Positions 19,934 to 32,000 of a stretch of 64,000 bases of DNA are shown here, one piece after another. Source of the stretch: Aculops lycopersici (lineage: Eukaryota > Arthropoda > Arachnida > Trombidiformes > Eriophyidae); the NCBI GenBank assembly GCA_015350385.1, contig WNKI01000002.1, forward strand, positions 5,781,008 to 5,845,007, given 5' to 3'. Numbering within the stretch: position 1 is the stretch's first letter; every line of letters starts with the position of its first letter. A program made the position numbers and the translations under genes. The notes beneath the pieces are model-generated. The model did not search any database, had not been told where the DNA came from, and worked only from the letters and a program-made list of their open reading frames with translations.

Positions 19934-20149
19934 GTTTCTTGTGATTTTTACTGAGTCCTGTTTATCGAGTTGCAAACTAATAGAGTATATTTTATGTACG
20001 AAAGGTAAGTACTTGATCACCTGGATCAGATGATATCAGCAAACGAGCAAGGAAAACAATATAATTCGGCTGAGAATTTTCAAGTTGTTGTTGTCTCAGC
20101 CGCGCTCACGTTGCGCGATGTGTCAGGCGCTTGCGTCACATGGCCTCAT

Positions 20150-20505
20150 AAGAAGACATGACTATGTTCATCTCGGATCTGAGCAAATCGTGCATTGATC
20201 GATTCAACTCGCTGAGCTGAGTTCTATGTGAAATTATTTCTTGCTTCTTTAACCCAAGTTATGAGATAAATCAGATTTAATTTCGATTTGCGCACCTCAC
20301 TCAATGGCGTTGTTCTGGGGTTTTTAGGGTTTTTTAAAGTAATTTTCGGCCCTTTGCTTTCTCCATGGAGCGTAGAAAGCTTAAAACCCCAATAATTCAT
20401 CAGATATCTAAAAGAAGCATTAGAGACCTACAGTTTCGTTTTCGTCTCGACGAGTAGATGCGATTTCAAGTGCTTTCTACTGGATTCCGAATTAACCCAG
20501 GTGTT
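20150..20505 (-). repeat. Dispersed repeat, copy 2 (inverted)
   Basis: Reverse complement of this segment aligns with 1335-1640 over most of its length, with scattered substitutions and indels. See the first copy for shared blocks. Confidence 0.6.
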
Positions 20506-20682
20506 TCATTGTAAGCAGTGTCTTTGTGAGCTCCTTGCCAGAGGGCTCGCAACACAGTCTATGTCATATCAATCATGCCTCAACTTGAATGACCAACTGC
20601 AGCTAGGGCCAGTGGCGTTTTTCTGTCTCTGGCCAGCCTAAGTTAGCTATTTGTTTCATTGAATGAACTCGACACGCAATTT

Positions 20683-20716
20683 AGGTCTCAAATCACCTGT
20701 AAGTGATTTGAGACCT
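20683..20716. repeat. Perfect 14-bp inverted repeat (hairpin)
   Basis: Arms 20683-20696 and 20703-20716 (AGGTCTCAAATCAC and its complement) with a 6-base loop CTGTAA. Confidence 0.9.
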
Positions 20717-21464
20717 TGAGATGGCAACAGCATCGACAGCGCCACCAAAACTCTGAGATTCGTGATTCGCGATTTCGATTGCTCGATCTGTTGGTCTAGT
20801 TTTTGCTCACTAGAACTTTCGTAAGCCTTGCTAGTGATGGGAGGATAACAATTTAGGAGGCACAGGTAAAATGATAGCAGCAGACAACATCTCTTATGGA
20901 GCCTGCTTGGTTTGCAAATTAGAATCGAATATCGGACAACGATTTTGGTTTAGACAAACAGCGATTAACATTGACATTTGGTTCAGTTTGCGGCAAGTGT
21001 TTTAATGCTTTCCTTTTCTCCTTAAGTTTTTCAGTTCTAAAATCTAGTTGGTAGTAGTGGGGTCAATGAAGAACAATTGAGATGTATGTAAAAATGAGAG
21101 GGTAACAAAAATTGTCAACTGTATTTTAAAATCTGTTTCTGAATCTATTTTCTCTGAGATTCCGCTTGAGGTTTGTTTTGTTGCAAGAGAGCAAAGAGGT
21201 TCGTTTTTCTCTTGGTCTGAGGTGATTTAGTTGCAGGTGGTTGTTGTTCCAGCTCGAGTTAAAATGCAAGCGTACTTCTCTCAAATTAGATCAACGACAA
21301 TTTGTTTTGTTTCGACTAGATTGGTCGTGAAGGTGGGCAGAATCGATTTGTTGTGTTGTAGCGAGTTGGTTGTCGCGCAAGCAAACGAATCGCCAACAAT
21401 TACCTTGTGACAGGATACGTTGTCAATCTCCTTTTCTAAGCTACAGGCTAACCAGCAGCTGGGC

Positions 21465-24400
21465 TTAACGGTAGCTGCGGTGATGCCCACCACTTGTTGC
21501 CGTTGACTTGACATGATTTCCCATCCCTCCGGCGGAAGTTCCATAGGCCGAGACGAGAACCGCAGCGGCCGCCGCCGATTGTTGACCGGAATCCGAGCTC
21601 TTTCTCGAACTTTGACTAGGAATTGAGCGACAGAAGCAGGTGGCAAACAGGAGACTAAGCAAGATTATTGAACCCACTGCACCGCAACCAATGGTAAAGG
21701 TCCAAATCTTTTGCCTTATGAGTCCCTCTAGATCGTTGAGACACCCCTGTGTGTCGGTGTTATTATTTAGTAGGTTGAATGTAATGATGAGTTAGAAGTT
21801 TTGTCCCCTTGAAAACTTTTGATTGATCGCCCATTCTATGGCGAAACGTCTTCTTTCGTTTGAATGTTGATTTCTAAGCTGAGATAAGATGTAGATAATC
21901 CATCTTCTTTTTCTGTGATCGTTTCAAACGAGAAACGAAAAACAACAACACTAACGACAAACGAGAATCGATTCGCAGAAGATGAAGGATTATCGTTGTC
22001 GTCATCATCATAAATAGTAACCAATAACTCACCTTTCGATACCTGTAACTCTGGTGAAACCTAACGTCCGCAGATTGGCACATACTTTCATTTACTGGAC
22101 GCGGATTAACGAAGGCTTGGTCGTCGAAGGTGTTGCGCAGGTGACAACAGGTGCGCGCAACAATCGCCTCGACGCCGCCAAGACGCTGGAGGCGCCACAG
22201 TGATCGATCATAGTCAGTGTGGCCCTCGAGGCCGCAGCACTCGTATCTGGTTTGGATCTGCATTGTGTGGCGACAAGTGGTCATTGTGTGGTGTTTTTTG
22301 TGTCGGTTGTTGTCGTTAAACGGAAGTTGGTCAGTTGGTTGCTTGCTTGGATAGATAGTTGAAGTTTATTCCGTCGACAATTTGACAAACGGATGCATGA
22401 GCTGTTGCAGTTGTAGGTGACACTCGATTGGATTGTGTAACCAACAGTGGAGTTGGTCAGCCAGTCAACAACCTAACACAATGGATAAAATACTTACGTA
22501 ATCTATGGCCGCCGTAAATGAGGCCTGATTTCCGTACTCGTTGCGCAACTTATCTGCCAGTCTAAGGCGAACATTGGCCACAAGTCGCTCTTGGAAAATG
22601 ATTGCAAGGAGTCCGGTGGCGAGATCAAGAGCAAATATGGCGAGAATGAGGAAAATGTACTGTTTTGTTTTCGGATGGCAAAATTGTTTTAAAACGGATT
22701 CAATGGAGCGAGTGATGTGATAAATTTTGGGTTAATACTTTCAAGTTTCTCGCGAAGTGCCGAAAGTTGCTTTGTTTTGTTTTGTTTTGTTTTGTTTCGT
22801 TCGTTCAAATGACATGGGCACAAGAATCAATCAATCATCAAGTAAAAATGTGAAAGTAAAACTAGACCGCCACAACTCAAACTTACCAGACCCAAAATCC
22901 ATCTATTGTTTTTGAGCAACGCTGAGCAGCCACAAAATCCAACCAAAATGGTGGCACAGCCAAGGGTTATAAACGACCAGGAGAGCAACTGGAATAGGGA
23001 CATTCGACTGCTTGGCTCGAAAACTAACAATTGGGATAAATTGTACTTGTGTTCCTCGACTAGAGTTAGAATTCCCCAGGCGCCAAGCGCCAGGCCGGAC
23101 GACCAGAATATCAGGTTGCAAATGAACAGGAGCAACTTGGCAAGCTTTCCGCAGCAAGACAGAGATGGTTGCGTCTGTTGGCTTGAATTTGTCGCCGCCG
23201 ATTGCCTGCCACTATTAGTCTGTTGATTGGCCGCCTGCGACTTGCGGCTCATGGAGCTTGCGCTTCGTTCGTTATTATTGTTTCCATGCATAATTGATGT
23301 TGTGTAATTTGTACCTGAATGCTCGTTGCCACTGTGAACTGAGTGCGCCATTTGACTTTGGTTATATTGATGATGGTTGTTCTTGTTCATATAGTGAGTA
23401 TCTTGTAGAAAATTGTTTGCTTTTAATTGATTGAAATTATTGTGCGCTTGCGAGCTAGTCCCTGTATTTGATACAATTTGATGCTGCATTTGCGGATGAA
23501 TGTAAGAATTTAAACTTTGATGCTGTTGCTGCTTCCGACTCGGCGTTCTATTCGGAGTAATTTGTGGCGCCAGTTTATTGCTAGCGGCCACTTGCATCGC
23601 CATCGACGCCTGTTGCTGTCTTTGTAGGAGTTGCTGTTGCTTCAGTTGCTCTTGATTGAATTGCTCAAAATCGACCGGTTGGAATTGACTGAAAGCCTGG
23701 CCCTGGTTGCTATCATTGTAGTCTAATTGGTCATTGTAGTTTGCCAACTGGTGGTAGTAGGCGTCGCTCAGAGTTGCTTGGTGGTGTTGCCTCAAATAGT
23801 CGAGATTGTTTACATTGACACAACCTAGTGGCGGCTGGTAGATATGATTGAATGGCGCGACCTGATTTATCCCGACCTGCTCATCCGTTTGGTTGTATTG
23901 ATACTGATGATGACCAGCAATAGCATTAGAAGAATCGGCAACAAGATTGTAGCCATTTTGCACTCGCCGCCGATCAGCGTTAACATGAGAGTTTGGTGGC
24001 GCCGATGACGCAACCGTAGAGTAGATTACCTGTCGATGTTGTTGGTGGTCATTTATATCATGACCACCTCTGCTGCCGCCGCCGCCGCCGATCATCGATT
24101 GGTTCGATGGTTGCGCAAGAGATGCGTCGACGTGCTGATAGCTTCTGGCGCTCAATTGTTGGCCAACGCTTTGTTGCTGCTGGTGCGATTGGTAGAAACG
24201 AGATTGGCCTCCAGCTAGCAAGTGGTTATTTGATGCTGAGCCAATGGAAAGGAGCGACTTGCGCTTAGCGGACTGCAAATAATTGTGACTTTGCAACGAA
24301 ATTGCCTGCCTAAATCCCCCATCGTCATCATCATCATGACCATCATCTTGCTCGTCATTGTCGAGCTCGTAGTGGTCGGCGGCAATGACGTTAACTGCGT

Positions 24401-25280
24401 CGTCGTCGGTGGTGGTGGTGGTGGTGGCAAAATCGTCGCCCTCGTAGCTTCCATCAATCAAGCGGTTGGCTCGATGAGAGGAGTTACCTGCGCCAACTCG
24501 TCGCTCTTCCAGGTGGTAAATCAAATTTGTCGATCTAGCCGCTCGATTGCCGTTGCTATTTCGGTTGCCGTTGTTGTTGTTCATGTCGTCGCCGCGACCG
24601 CCGCCGCCGCCGCCAAGACCATTAATGCCGCCGCTGCCATCGTTGTCGTCACCTATCATCACGGGCACCATTGGCGGCACCATCGGCATTCCCATACTTA
24701 GCGGCCGGCGTCTGCTGGCGATTGAGTAGTTGCTGCCAATCCCCATAGACTGACTGGCGGAGGCGCCGCTCATCTGATGCATCACCTTTTGCCGCTGGCT
24801 CTGGTGGCGCGGAACAGGGACCACTTGTTGCTGGTAGCTTGATCCAGTGGCAGCAGAAGCAGCTATGGTCTCGGCTGTCGACGGCGACGAGGAGGACAAA
24901 TTGGCGCCCATTTGCAGGTGGTGGTTGGTGTTGCCGCTATTGTAGCCACTTGACGAGACACTCGACGATTGGGTCTCAATGTTGTTGCCATTGTTGATAC
25001 CAACGCCATTTGCCAAATGGCGATCGTCGCCTCGAGCTTCGATGGTTGTAATGTAACTAGGCGGCTGAGTATTGGAAATAATAGAGCTTTTCTTCCTTTT
25101 GGAGCTTGTTGTTATAAAGTAACTAAACGGTTTGCTCTTGCTCTTACTCTTAATCTTGCTTGAATCTTCCTTCTTTTTAACACTTGTACTGCTTGCTGTT
25201 TGCTTGTTAGTTGGCGAGGATTTCGAAGTCGACTTTGGTTTCGAGGAATTAGAGCTCTTCTTGCCTCTAAGGCCCAACAT
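21465..25280 (-). CDS. Tetraspanin with about 700-residue disordered N-terminal extension
   Basis: Four exons on the minus strand: 25280-22887, 22659-22498, 22257-22033 and 21746-21465. All junctions are GT-AG and phase 0, giving 1020 residues. The C-terminal 310 residues are a standard tetraspanin. TM1 starts near residue 712 (SCCGKLAKLLLFICNLIFW) and TM2 near 762-785. TM3 is in exon 2 (YIFLILAIFALDLATGLLAI). The large extracellular loop has the CCG motif (859-861), CC at 889-890 and cysteines at 912 and 929. TM4 and a short Cys/Ser/Ala-rich tail are in exon 4. Tetraspanins organise membrane microdomains and normally have 10-20 cytosolic residues before TM1. Here that tail is about 700 residues of Ser/Asn/Gln/Gly/His/Asp-rich sequence with a basic start. 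A likely 3' splice site at 25315-25316 before the ATG suggests a spliced 5' UTR. Confidence 0.88.
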
Positions 25281-25781
25281 TTTGATGATATTTTTATTGA
25301 TATTAGTAAAATTCCTGCAAAACTCCCCTCGCTCTCATCTCACCCATAGATGTGTCTGGTCGTTTGTAATTGATGATTTGATATTATAAAAAAACTATAA
25401 AAAAACTACACGCCAATCCTTTGTGTGGCTTATAGTTGATGAAATAAATTCGATCAAGAAATCGTGGTTGTGGTCGGCAATATACAACACGAGCTTCGCA
25501 GGTCGACTGCGTGTCTTGTGTTTACTCGATACCTAGACTGACCACTTGTTGAGGAGTCAGCTGCTTTCGCTTCTCGACGCTGGCGTGTCCCCTGTGCAGT
25601 GAGCGATACAAGCAGAGATTAGCGGAATCAAACAAGTGGTTGCCGCTCGAAGGGAAATCAATCTTTACCTAATCCGAACTGTGCACTCAACTAGCTAGCT
25701 GAACATTTGCAACAAGCTCGAAAGTCAAAACTTTTGAGCTTTCAGGTTTTCGTTGGCCAGTTGCTCAAAACTTTTTACTCC

Positions 25782-25809
25782 TTCTCTCTCTCTCTCTCTC
25801 TCTCTCTCG
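25782..25809. repeat. CT microsatellite before assembly gap
   Basis: Uninterrupted TC dinucleotides running into the run of N. Confidence 0.9.
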
Positions 25810-25881
25810 NNNNNNNNNNNNNNNNNNNNNNNNNNNNNNNNNNNNNNNNNNNNNNNNNNNNNNNNNNNNNNNNNNNNNNNN
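25810..25881. other. Assembly gap (72 N)
   Basis: Run of N flanked by CT repeats on the left and ACGT-type simple sequence on the right. Confidence 0.99.
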
Positions 25882-26029
25882 CTTACGTACCGTACGTACG
25901 TACGACTACTAACTACGTACGTACGTACGTACGTAACGTACTTACGTACGTACAACGACTACGTAACGTACGTAACGTTACGTTAGTACGTTCTTACGTT
26001 CGTTCGTCGTACGTCGTCTCTACTTACTT

Positions 26030-26080
<51 letters not shown>
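25882..26080. repeat. ACGT-rich simple sequence followed by CT microsatellite
   Basis: Irregular TACG/ACGT/CGTA repeats at 25882-26030, then a run of TC to 26080. The irregular part looks unlike the surrounding genome and may be a long-read artefact. Confidence 0.85.
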
Positions 26081-26085
<5 letters not shown>

Positions 26086-29000
26086 CTCCAACTACATTTA
26101 CATCCACTCCAACTGTACTGTCTTTCTGTTTTGGTCAACTCCCACTTGTTGCTGCTGCTTATTAACTGTACCAACCAAACTATCACTAAACTAGCCACTC
26201 GTTTGGCTCTAAAGGTTAGCTAGTTTGGTTGGCGATTTTCATGGAAATCGAAGTCAGTTATCTAAAGAGTGAATTTGTTTTGCAAATTTCATCGGCCCAA
26301 TCGAAACTCGCGCAAGTAAAAGTTAATCCCCAGAATTAGACTTTGGTCTTTCTCTCTCTCTCTCTCTTTTTAAGTTATACCAAGTTGGAGATACAAACAA
26401 AACTCTCGGCTACAATCTTCAATGGACTCTTCCTCCATCCTCTCGACTGCTATCACAATTCCAGGCAAAAGGCAGGCGCTCATTTAGGGGATACCCCAAG
26501 CGAGTGAGTCATGCGCTGTGGCCAGCAAGCCGGCCGACGACAGCATCGCCACCGCCAAGAGCAACAGGTTGCCGGATCAAACCGAGACAACAACAACAGC
26601 GAGCGAGAGGCGCGCAGGTAAGGCCTCGAACTTGCGTCAACAATGCCGCTGCTGCAACAGGTAGAGTTGGTTGCCTTTGCAAACTGCAGTTGCCGCGAGG
26701 AAAACTCCAGGTATCATTAAAAGGCTGCTTCGCTGTTGTAGTCACCGTTGTAGTCCTTTTCAACTCGGACAACTGGGCGCCAGTTTTGACCATTTGGAAG
26801 GGCAAATATGTGTAATGCGATATGCAGTCTACCTTTCATCTCGTTTTATTCCATAGTAGTAGTAGTAGTAGTCGTTGTCGTCGTCGTTTCGTTCCATCCG
26901 AGTTTCGTGTGTCCACACAATTGAGACGACCGGCCAAGTGATGCCTGTCGTCGCCACTTGTTATGTTGTTTGGATTGTCCTCTGCTGACTTTGGCTCACC
27001 TGTTGCTCTCGCCGATTCTATCGCCATCAAGCAGTCGCGCAATTGTGTGTGTGTAGCCGCTGGTGGACGTTCGTGTTGGCCGAAGTTATACAACTTTTCC
27101 CAAACTTTGATTCAAACTCACCCTCGCAGCTCAACTATGAGCATCAGCATTCATAGTTATCACTAACAGTAACATCGCAAACGAAAGCTCGCCCAGTTCA
27201 ATGCAATTGCTGCTGTCGCGTCGCCGACAACAGCAGCAAAGACTGCGACAGCAACAGGTGGCCACAATCGACTAAAACTGGACATCTGAGCTAGCGGCAG
27301 TCATTTGCATACGCAGCTGCCGCTTCAAAGTTTGCCTCTCGAAATGGCAGTGGCGACACATCCGAAAGTCGACCGCCCGACTGCAAAACTGAATGAACGA
27401 ATGAATGACTGACTAACCGACCGACCGACTGACCAGCCGAGCAACTAGCGGCTAGCGGCGAGAGCTCAACGGGACACTCACTCTCAACGTGGCTCTTGGT
27501 TAAAGTTTACCTGTGTCTCGCTTGCACTTGATTCAGTCCAGTTCATAAAATTTAGAAAACGAGTCTCATGATTAACTTGATGTGGCGCTTCAATTTCGCC
27601 ATCTCTCACCGAGCTTGTCCGTTTGGTCTAGTCAGTTGCAGAAACTTTCGCGCGAATTCGCTTCGTTGATTCGGGAACACAGCCAAGAAGCGAAACTTAA
27701 TGCCCAGGTAAAAGTGGGTTCACTTTTTAGCTTAAAAAACCGGATGAGCCATGGACTCGAGAGAATTTATTGTAACTGTTGTTGTAGTTGTTGCTTTCGC
27801 TGCGTTAATGTTTATATTGCCTCTGAAAACATTGAAAATATTTCCATGGAACTCACATCAACATCAACAGCAACAGCACCAACAACAAACACCGACAGAA
27901 ACCAACTCACCTGTACAACTATGGCATTCAATTTTGTCATTTGCAAGCAACTCAACTAAATTACTGACTAACCAACTAACAATCTAACTGGACAAGAGCA
28001 GTCTGTCTCGGTTGGAGGTGGTCCACCGCTGGACAATTGTTGTCGGCAGCGCGGCGCTTCGAGTTGTGTTATCATTTTAGCCAGTGTACTTGCAGGTTGG
28101 AGGCAGGAAAAAGAGTGTCCGTGAACCATATGGAATTGGAGCAGCCAGTTCTAAAAGTTGGCGAGAGAACGGGATTCAAAAGTAGGTGTTACTTGGCGAG
28201 CAGGTAAAAGGTTGTATCTTTTCTCCCCCCCCCTGTTTACCCTTGATGTAGCCTTAAAATTGTCGCCAACTTTTAGTCAACTCCCGAGTCCTCGGCTGTC
28301 CGTAGTTATGAAACGTTTTGTAGTTGTAGTCTCTATTAAGCCGCTTGATTAAATGTTCAAATTAACTAAAGTCACTCGAGCAACAACAATGCGAGAGGGT
28401 CGCAACGTTTTTGATGGGCTCGCGCGTCGAGATTAATTAGCCGTCCCGAACGGAGAGTTAATTAATCTATTCGAGTGGCTTTTTGTTTTCGCTGGTAACT
28501 ATATAGTAAACTGGCACTGATACCAGGAGAGTGGCTCGCTCATCATCGCGAGCTTCGAACAGTCAGCTTTTATTAGCCAACACCACCAACAATTGATTGG
28601 AGCTCATGGGAACCAACGAGACTCAATCTTTCCCTTCTCTCTAGTTCAACATTCAACAAAGCGCGCACCTCACCTGCAATGCCGCACCCCGAAGTGACAA
28701 AACCCAAGGTGAGGCATCCGCTCAGTTTCTCCTACCTGTCGGTCTCTCTCTCTCCCATGTTAGTCTCACCGGTTGTTGGTGCGGGAAACTACGAGCAAAC
28801 GACAAATAAAGTTTAAATTACGCAACTTTGGTGTGAGTTTCAGCGAGTCCAAAAGCTTGTGAGGCGACCTCCGGTTTACCTTTCGCCTGGTCTCACCCGA
28901 ACTAAAGACGAGCGAGCAATTTTGACCAGCAAATGGCCATCAGCCGACGAACCATTCAATTTTTCTGGAGGCTCGACTTTTTGGGGCGCGTCGCTTCCTC

Positions 29001-32000
29001 TGCAATGGACTCTTTGCAGCAACAAATTTAGTCGCCCCTCTTTAGCCGGCGACGCCCAAGTTCATTGGAGTAGTTTAGTGTGAGAGTGATGCCGTTTGTT
29101 TATATTTCATGATATCGTGTGAACTTGATAGTCAACACAACACTAGAGTGAGCAACATTGGCCGCAACAGACAGGTAAGTTTGCAACGCCATCTATAGCT
29201 TTGTAGAGGACATTGAGTTTACATCTAATTTTAGTCCCAGTCGACAGGTGGCAACTTGCTCACCTGTGATCTGACGCGGCAAGTCATCCATCTAACATCC
29301 AAGACTTCGAAAAACTCGTCTATTTATCCGGATGGAGAAATGGTTTTGTGAAAGATGAGATGTCACCACGATCAGTAATAATGACACCAACACAAATGAG
29401 GCCATAGAAGCACTAGGAATATTTTTTGCCCATGAACATTTCAGTTTGTTAATGAAAATGCGTTCATTCATCCCAAAAGAGCAGTTGTGCCATCAAGTCG
29501 CTTGGAAGGCGAACAAGTGGCAATCAAGTGGCCCGCTCAACAGATAATTAGAAACTTGCCGTTTTGCCTGAGTCGGAACTTGTTCGGATCATTTGAGCAG
29601 ACAGATTACCTCAGATAAGTCACCTGCGCATTGGTCCATTGTATTGAGAGCTGAAAGAAAACGCTCCCCCCCCCTCTTTGATTGTCGGCCAAATTCGCAA
29701 TTGAATCGCCTACACTGAAACAGGAACTAAAACATAGACTAATGCTCATTAGGTAAGAGATGCTCTCTGGATCTGAAAAGAGGGGTGGTTTAGTTGAGAG
29801 GAAGAGCGAGCTGATGTTTAGGTGAGATAAAAAAACGTAACGCGACGACACGCAACAGGTGTTTGTTGCGACACTTAGGCGGCAACTGACCACTAGCTCC
29901 TCACTATGTATCATTATGTTGCTCGTTAGTCCATCATTGCAACTCTCTTCCCAGGATTCGCTTTTATACACTTTTATACACTACTCCAAAGCTGAATAGT
30001 AACGACATTTGGAAATTTCATTCAATGCGAGAAGCGTTGCAACTCAATGATCAAGTTGCGGCAAAAACCTGTCGCCCGATTCTTCTATTCATTCATTTAT
30101 TCAGCTCGCTCGTTTAGTTGGCCAAGTTGCCGTGATTGACATTTGAAGATGACGAGGCCGCAGCAGCGCCGACGACGACGACGATGTTACATCTTGATGT
30201 CGGCAAGCGATAGTAAGAAGTAGCCACCAACTTGCCGGCCAACTACTTGGTAGTCCAACTGACCGCCGCATCATAACTACAACAAGTGTGGGAAAATAGA
30301 GACTTGGACTGAAACTGAATTCCGAGTTTGGAAGCGTAACAGGCGTCCGGTCGTTGAGATTTGCGATGAAGATAAGAGGAAGTGGCTATCTTCACTGCCG
30401 TCGGCGTCTTCGTTTCATTTGTCGCTTCAATTTTTCCGTCCGTCGTCCGCCTACCTGCTCTAACCTACCTGTTACCTGTGACTGTCAACCACCTTGATCC
30501 AAATCCCGAACAGATTCATTCATTTCTCGTCTCGAAACTCTTGATTCTAGAGTGAAAGTTGAGTTCCCATCAATAATAATGATAGTTCCAGCCACTTCTT
30601 CGTATTCTTCAACTCGGCCACTTGGGTTGCTTCCAATCCATGGCCTCGAGACTTTCGCTTATATGATGGTCGACGTGGCGGTAGCAGTAGCATCTTGAGT
30701 AAGAGAAGATCTAAAGTAAGGTAAAAGTTGACGATGTCTATTTCCACTCACCAGCTTATAAACTTTGCCGCTTTGAAAACTTCAACTTCATCATAAATTT
30801 ATGCATTATTACGATTAGATAAAGCGGGCATCTTTTCATTGAAGGATCTTACAATTACAGCAAACGAAGCATTGAAACGTTGACTGGAAAAATGAGGTCG
30901 GAATTTCTGTCTCTTTCTGCGGAAATCTTCCAGGCACTTGGATGGGTCTTGCTAAATAATTTTGAGATTCTCTATAAGATCATTCCAAAATTGCGCTACA
31001 TTATGCTTTAATATACATACTAGGGGAATAAGTTGATCCGTGGCAACTGCGCACACTAGATATCATCTCATCTGACCGGATGTGAATCATTGAAGTCCGG
31101 GTTATTTGAGCTGCAGATGCCCGACTGCGGTGAGAAACGTCTGAAATATTAGTGCTACATCAAACGGAACTCAAATTTGTAATAAGCTCGTAAAAATAAC
31201 ATGCGGTTCAAAAGCTATAGCTTCCAAAGTGATAATGAGGCCGCAAGAATGTTATGTGCATATTTCCGGAACCTTGCAACTCACCGGCTCGGATGAAGGT
31301 GTAGCATCATGGGTGCGCATTTGCGCGGAAGTCTACGGATTTTGGTATCTATCGTACAACTGTGGCGCCCTCCGGACCCTCGACCACCTAGCGCCGCGAA
31401 TTTGAATGCTACTTGTTTGGAAATGCTAACGCTAATGAATGCGCATCGAATCAATCCGCCAAGTTTAGCTGAACACACCGAAGAAAACCGCATCTAAAAG
31501 TCACCTCGAATGCAGAAATTATGACAGATAGCTGGAAAATAAACATTGCAAACGTCTCAGAAGTTGGATTCTGAGCATCCGGTTGCCTCGGATGTCTGCA
31601 ATCATGTATATTTTCTGGAATACAGGTGTCACTTAAAAACGGTTTTCTTTCCTCAGTTCCGTGCAACTTGTCGCTTCGACTCTGAGTGCATTCTGCAGCC
31701 TCAGTCTTTCTGAACAAGCTCCACCAACATAATCGTCGCCAGGTGGGTAGGGGGGCAGAGGGTAAACTAGATGCACAACAGGTATAGAAATTGGAACACT
31801 TCTGCGTAGGCGCATGCTGAACCTACTGAACCCTCTTTCAAGTCTGTAAAATCAAGGGTTCCCAAATTACCATCGATACCATTCTGAGGCGTCAAAATGG
31901 CCTTGGAGTGTATAACTTTGGGATCGAAGGTTATTTTTGCGTCCGGTTATCGATTATATGATCCAAATACCATGAGTAATCATCTCTGCATGAATTCTAC

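Larger units (their letters stand above)
19934..21464. other. Intergenic with dispersed repeat and hairpin
   Basis: Contains the second, inverted copy of a dispersed repeat (20150-20505) and a 14-bp perfect inverted repeat at 20683-20716. No gene supported. Confidence 0.5.

Noticed and set aside
25707..26165. Open frame across the first assembly gap
   Set aside because: Made of N and simple repeats (TC, ACGT). Not a gene.
29667..29676. Poly-C runs (also near 28226 and 52911)
   Set aside because: Short homopolymers with no accompanying structure. Not informative on their own.
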